Origin: Verrucomicrobiota bacterium
GTDB taxonomy: Bacteria; Verrucomicrobiota; Lentisphaeria; JABSQK01; JAJFLO01
Length of the DNA: 36,426 nt
NCBI GenBank assembly: GCA_021772635.1
Contig: JAJFLP010000003.1
Span: 1 to 36,426, forward strand
Direction: 5' to 3'
The notes below the pieces were generated by a model. It searched no databases, was not told the DNA's origin, and saw only the letters and a program-made list of their open reading frames with translations. Shown here piece after piece: positions 33,177-36,426 of this stretch; the stretch's first letter is position 1, and each line of letters opens with the position of its first letter. Both the position numbers and the translations under genes were made by a program.

Positions 33177-34052
33177 ATGACCATAAATAACGATTCGGCC
33201 GAACCTCGACTGCCCCTGACGAAAGTGATATTTTTATTGTTCGTCAGCCCGTCTATCTTTCGCGTGCTCCAATATCAGCGTGTGTTAAGGACGCTTGCTG
33301 TTATCATGCTATTGTGTACAATTTCCGGATCATTGATCTCGATTGGCACTACCGTATCAATTAAGAAGTCCGCGGGCGAATGGAGAAAGTGGTTAAAGGA
33401 TGAAGTTAAAGAATTCGGTATAACGAAAAAAGGCGAATTTTTCTGGTTAAATCCGCAGGCGCTTCCGTATCTCACTCACATCGAAGGTTGGCAGATAAAC
33501 TTCGCTGAGGACTCAATTCTTCAGAGAAGTGATTCAGAGCTTGGGCCGGCAAAAAAAGGGCTGTGGATAAGTCGGGATTCATTTTACATGTGGCTCAAAT
33601 TTCAGTCTCGCGGTTTGTGGTCGTCGACGTCGAAAATTCTCGTAGAGAAATACGATTTGGGTTCTATGCTTCGACAGTTCAGTCCGGCCGGGGAGCAGTT
33701 CGTCGTTAAAGGTGCTGATATTGACTTAACGGTAGACCGCGCGCTTTGGACAATGTACATCTTAACTTTTATTTCGAATATAGCGACTGTAGGGCTCACT
33801 GTCGTGGTCTTCACACTATTCTCTGTCGTGTTTTCCTTCATACCCTTACGGATGTCCACTGCCCGAGATAAACCTACTTTCAACAAATTTGTCGTTATAA
33901 ATTTATACTCTTCGATTCCGCCAATATTGATTGCAACGGTTTATTCGGCGCTCAATCTTCCGGGGATAAGTTTTTTTACGATCTTCCTTATCGCATATTT
34001 TTGTTATCACCTCTACATAATAAAGACCTTGCGTGAACTGATACCTATCTAA
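33177..34052 (+). CDS. Polytopic membrane protein, DUF1189/Yip1-like
   Basis: 291 residues. One helix near the N-terminus (TLAVIMLLCTISGSLISIGT, about residues 40-59) is followed by an extracytoplasmic region of about 130 residues (KKGEFFWLNPQALPYLTHIE, KYDLGSMLRQFSPAGEQFVV) and then four helices to the end. The layout and the opening SPSIFRVLQYQRVLRTLAVI fit DUF1189/Yip1-type proteins, whose function is not established. Match to a family is by topology and a few motifs only. It begins a run of small membrane genes on the plus strand (33177, 34123, 34687) separated by palindrome-bearing gaps. Its stop codon TAA overlaps the first base of the palindrome AACTGCAAGCAGTT. No Shine-Dalgarno sequence is seen. 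Confidence 0.75.
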   Translation: MTINNDSAEPRLPLTKVIFLLFVSPSIFRVLQYQRVLRTLAVIMLLCTISGSLISIGTTVSIKKSAGEWRKWLKDEVKEFGITKKGEFFWLNPQALPYLTHIEGWQINFAEDSILQRSDSELGPAKKGLWISRDSFYMWLKFQSRGLWSSTSKILVEKYDLGSMLRQFSPAGEQFVVKGADIDLTVDRALWTMYILTFISNIATVGLTVVVFTLFSVVFSFIPLRMSTARDKPTFNKFVVINLYSSIPPILIATVYSALNLPGISFFTIFLIAYFCYHLYIIKTLRELIPI

Positions 34053-34065
34053 ACTGCAAGCAGTT
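34052..34065. repeat. Palindrome AACTGC-AA-GCAGTT at gene end
   Basis: 6-bp arms with a 2-nt centre, starting on the last base of the upstream stop codon. It is followed 25 nt later by GACTGC-TT-GCAGTC. The first of the pair could act in 3' end formation. Confidence 0.75.
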
Positions 34066-34090
34066 GAAATTTTGAGTCGTCCAAAAAATC

Positions 34091-34104
34091 GACTGCTTGC
34101 AGTC
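34091..34104. repeat. Palindrome GACTGC-TT-GCAGTC
   Basis: Identical to 10956-10969, including the following TCTAA. In both places it lies 18-28 nt before the start codon of a small membrane protein. Confidence 0.85.
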
Positions 34105-34122
34105 TAACCACGCGGAACTTAT

Positions 34123-34515
34123 ATGACCAGCTCAACCCGAAAGATCGGCTCGATTTCGTATCTACCCGTAGATAGTCATATTCGAAATATCGCGAGCGAT
34201 TTATTACTTTCTATCGTTACTTGTGGCTTATTTAATTTATACGTGCAACACAAACAAATGATCGCCGTCAACGATATGATCGGGGAGTCCAAATATCGAT
34301 TTCTAACATGGCTATTTCTAACGATAATCACCTGTTACCTCTATCATATTTATCATGAGTTTCGAAAGAGCAAGGATATCAGCGAAGCATCTGGGCAAGC
34401 GAACTCGAACGACCCGATGGTATCGATAATCCTAACCGTTTTCGGCCTCGGGATCGTCGCAGACGCGACGCAACAGGCAGCGATAAATCGTTATTATGGT
34501 TCGGAATCGTTATAG
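34123..34515 (+). CDS. DUF4234 family small membrane protein
   Basis: 130 residues. The DUF4234 signature is clear: IASDLLLSIVTCGLFNLYVQ HKQM followed by a second helix FLTWLFLTIITCYLYHIYHE (about residues 24-47 and 66-85), with a third hydrophobic stretch VSIILTVFGLGIVADATQQA near the C-terminus. Members are small membrane proteins of unknown role, often found beside DUF2752 and TM2 genes, as here. It lies 70 nt after the DUF1189-like gene and 171 nt before the DUF2752 gene on the same strand. An AAGGAG at 34521-34526 lies after its stop and is not used by a nearby start. Confidence 0.88.
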   Translation: MTSSTRKIGSISYLPVDSHIRNIASDLLLSIVTCGLFNLYVQHKQMIAVNDMIGESKYRFLTWLFLTIITCYLYHIYHEFRKSKDISEASGQANSNDPMVSIILTVFGLGIVADATQQAAINRYYGSESL

Positions 34516-34529
34516 ACCGAAAGGAGTCG

Positions 34530-34544
34530 ACTACTTCGAGTAGT
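34530..34544. repeat. Hairpin ACTACT-TCG-AGTAGT
   Basis: 6-bp perfect arms and a 3-nt loop, 15 nt after the DUF4234 stop. It has no T-run and resembles the other palindromes of this window in arm length. Confidence 0.55.
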
Positions 34545-34684
34545 ATAGGCAAACGCTCTCTGCATTAAATTGACTCTCGGCGTTCCGAGCCGCATGAGCA
34601 TCCCGCCGTATCGCATCCACGCTTATGCGGGATCGGAAATTCCGATTGAAAATTCGAAGAGAGAGACGACGGAGGTGTAATTAG

Positions 34685-34750
34685 GCATGGTGCGCGGAAA
34701 GAGATTTCGGATAGTCGTCATCCAGGTGGCTACTGCCGGTAAAAAACTCT
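34685..34750 (+). repeat. Partial M5 copy overlapping the DUF2752 start
   Basis: GATTTCGGATAGTCGTCATC, CAGGTGGCTACTGCCGGTAA and AAAACT align with 15219-15270 (GTTTTCGACTAGGCGTCGCC, CAGGTGGCTATGCCGGTTAA, AAAT). The match covers the first half of M5 and coincides with codons 1-20 of the DUF2752 gene. Confidence 0.65.
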
Positions 34751-35151
34751 GGGGCGACAAGTATAAGTTACTACTGGCGTTCGGCTTCGTTTGTTGTGTT
34801 GTTGCCGTCAATATCACGGAAGCGAGACTGGCCGGCGCGGAGGAGGTAGCAGCATTGTTTATACTAAAGTGCCCGTTGAACGCACTTTCCGGCCTGAATT
34901 GTCCAACCTGTGGGTTAGGGCGCTCACTGGTTTGCGCAGCCGCCGGTGAGCTGAAGCAGTCGATGCTATGGCATCCGCTTGGGGTCCCCGCGCTCCTCTT
35001 AACGGCCGTTGGAATCTTGTGGTTTCTGATAGACGACAAGACAATAGTCACTACTATCCGCGGCTTATTCGGATGTCGGATCATCCGTATTCTCTTCCTT
35101 ATTCTCCTGCCTATATACGTCATCTGGGGATTCAGTCGGAATTTTTCTTGA
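34687..35151 (+). CDS. DUF2752 family small membrane protein
   Basis: 154 residues. It shows the DUF2752 hallmark LKCPLNALSGLNCPTCGLGR (about residues 60-79), with paired cysteines and an Arg, then LKQSMLWHPLGVPALLLTAV and a final pair of helices. The function of the family is unknown; the cysteines sit in a loop between the first two helices. A strong ribosome-binding site GGAGGTG (34671-34677) precedes the ATG at 34687 by 9 nt. The first 20 residues (VRGKRFRIVVIQVATAGKK) appear to be encoded by DNA derived from repeat module M5, so the original start may have been further in. It lies in a plus-strand row with DUF1189-like and DUF4234 genes. Confidence 0.9.
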   Translation: MVRGKRFRIVVIQVATAGKKLWGDKYKLLLAFGFVCCVVAVNITEARLAGAEEVAALFILKCPLNALSGLNCPTCGLGRSLVCAAAGELKQSMLWHPLGVPALLLTAVGILWFLIDDKTIVTTIRGLFGCRIIRILFLILLPIYVIWGFSRNFS

Positions 35152-35282
35152 TATTTCCGTGAATAAACCGGTGACTGTCTGCGTCCAAGTATTACATAAG
35201 GCGCCGTGACTCGTTTCGGCCGAACGAACGGGTTATCACCACACTGAACACAAACCGCTAAGTCAAAATTCGAGGTGTTAAA

Positions 35283-35765
35283 ATGGAATTTAAAAGAACT
35301 AACCTTCTAGCAGGAATGCTTGGAATCGCAACTCTATTCGGAACGTCAACGGGAATTGCGGGAGACCGTGAGTGGTCTACCGCCGGTAAGATTCTCACAG
35401 GTCTCGTTGCAGCGCACGTCATCAGCGACGTGGTCGTGGCAGACCGTGGTTCGTACAATCGCACAAAATCCCGCTGGTCAATCCCGAAAAGACGTAGCAA
35501 TTACTCGTGTAAACCGCAAAAAAGAAAACACAGGAAGCAGTTTTACTCTCGCCGTAATCATCGGTCGACGATCGCGAGTGAAAGATCCTCCAACTTGCAC
35601 TCGGGTTTTGTTGTTCCGGAATGTGATGACTACGTGATCGTACGGATCGAAAACGGGCGCCGAATTATACAACCTCGAGTGAGAGGCGTTACCGCGTATC
35701 TGCAAGTGTACTCTAAAGTGTGCAATGAATGGGTAACTATCGAAGAATACCCCAGTATTTGGTAA
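35283..35765 (+). CDS. Small exported basic protein
   Basis: 160 residues. A signal peptide (MEFKRTNLLAGMLGIATLFG, cleavage near AGIAG-D, about residue 27) precedes DREWSTAGKILTGLVAAHVI, a short hydrophobic helix, then a strongly basic segment (residues about 60-100, many Arg/Lys/Ser) and a folded C-terminal part ending VYSKVCNEWVTIEEYPSIW. The GREW/DREWxTAGKILTG opening is something I have seen in small exported proteins of environmental bacteria, but no function is known. The basic middle suggests binding to nucleic acid, polyanionic glycan or the outer leaflet. The start is secured by GAGGTG (35272-35277), 5 nt before ATG. A rho-independent terminator follows. Confidence 0.8.
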   Translation: MEFKRTNLLAGMLGIATLFGTSTGIAGDREWSTAGKILTGLVAAHVISDVVVADRGSYNRTKSRWSIPKRRSNYSCKPQKRKHRKQFYSRRNHRSTIASERSSNLHSGFVVPECDDYVIVRIENGRRIIQPRVRGVTAYLQVYSKVCNEWVTIEEYPSIW

Positions 35766-35819
35766 TCTAGTTTCCGGACGCAGAATTTAGGGAACGCACT
35801 TGTTTTCTATACAATATTT

Positions 35820-35842
35820 AGCCCGCATTGCGGGCTTTTTTT
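35820..35842 (+). terminator. Rho-independent terminator
   Basis: AGCCCGC-ATT-GCGGGCT followed by seven T. It lies 55 nt after the stop at 35765 on the same strand, and ends the last transcript in the window. Confidence 0.92.
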
Positions 35843-36426
35843 ATGGCCTTTAGACCCAGGTTGACCCGAACTGGATTTAGTTCCGAGAGGGTTTGGACAT
35901 CTGAAGGTCGTCTTCACACTGCTAACCGGCGAGTCCAGATCCTCAGTCTGCAGCAGTATCACATGACCACGTGTAGACGTGGGATGTGCCCCGCCGTGGC
36001 GCATCTTGCTGGTAAAGGCAAGAACTTCCCGCTTATATGTTTCCGGCTCGGAGGGACAGTTGGAATAGACTTTTCCAGTGGGTCTAAATTCAGAAAAAGT
36101 GATTACACAATCAACTTCATTAAATGTTTGAGGGGGGTATTGGTGTATTTGTGTACTAAAACGCCATGCATTTTTACAAATCGGGTATATTTTTAACTAC
36201 CGTCAGGTAAATAAGCTCTAGCCCGACAGGCTCCTAGCCTGATTAATTCACGCGATTCGTCGCGAGAGAACTTAACTCGTTCATAATAAGATGATTGGAG
36301 AAGGCGCCACGGTGAAAGTGAATTTTCATTCACTAAGATGTGAAGCCAAGCCAATCGGTTTATTCGAGCAGAGATTAGGGCTCGTAGAAGAATACTGGTG
36401 AATTATTCAGGCTAGACGTGATATTC
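35843..36426. other. Non-coding tail, no supported gene
   Basis: 584 nt after the terminator. Short frames on both strands have no domain, ribosome-binding site or signal peptide. Small hairpins are visible: CACGT-GTAG-ACGTG near 35970, CGCGA-TTCG-TCGCG (36251-36264) and AGTGAA-TTTTCA-TTCACT (36317-36334). This may be the leader of a gene beyond the window. Confidence 0.5.

Noticed and set aside
35828-36196. 122-codon plus-strand frame after the terminator
   Set aside because: It starts within the terminator T-run, lacks a ribosome-binding site and has no family resemblance.

Overview
The window is bacterial DNA of intermediate G+C. Its genes are long and often monocistronic, and its intergenic gaps are full of repeats. 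Outer-membrane and surface genes (a giant repeat protein and a beta-barrel-like protein) point to a Gram-negative cell. The mix of Calx-beta/SdrD/InlB-type repeat proteins, TPR-fused membrane glycosyltransferases, YfhO-like proteins, DUF4234/DUF2752 proteins and many hairpin repeats is common in environmental Planctomycetota/Lentisphaerota/Hydrogenedentota-like genomes. The sequence alone does not fix the phylum.

Layout. 1-6492: 3' part of a giant secreted or surface protein (Calx-beta, SdrD-B-like, then eleven InlB/Listeria-Bacteroides-type repeats). 6512-7422: a REP-associated tyrosine transposase (RAYT) between inverted REP pairs. 7465-8442: an exported, probably outer-membrane protein. 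8555-8617: a perfect 27-bp inverted repeat. 8652-8743: tRNA-Ser(GCU). 8954-9790: folP. 9791-12371: a repeat-dominated stretch holding one small membrane/zinc-ribbon gene (10998-11564) with direct repeats on both sides. 12372-32802: an island of nine or ten large polytopic membrane genes for glycan or glycolipid handling: two tandem O-antigen-ligase/TPR paralogues, a small membrane protein coupled to a GT-C enzyme, a TMTC-like TPR glycosyltransferase, two more GT-C-like proteins, two YfhO-like paralogues, and a membrane spermidine-synthase-like methyltransferase split by a one-base frameshift. 33177-35765: four small membrane or exported proteins (DUF1189/Yip1-like, DUF4234, DUF2752, and a small exported basic protein followed by a clear terminator). 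35843-36426: no supported gene.

How the genes may work together. The GT-C, YfhO, TMTC and Wzy/WaaL-like proteins all belong to families that move sugars from polyprenyl-linked donors on the periplasmic face of the membrane. A shared role in building or attaching a surface glycan is a reasonable inference. No cytoplasmic sugar-nucleotide enzymes, flippase or ABC exporter are present here, so the cluster is an accessory finishing module rather than a complete pathway.

The most unusual signal is non-coding. The intergenic gaps are built from a small set of re-used, shuffled repeat modules (10-kb, 12-kb, 15-kb, 18-kb, 28-kb and 34-kb gaps). These modules carry short perfect palindromes, often with a 2-nt centre, whose arms differ between copies while remaining complementary. 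Two coding sequences appear to have absorbed such material in frame: the start of the DUF2752 gene and an extra loop of one YfhO-like gene.
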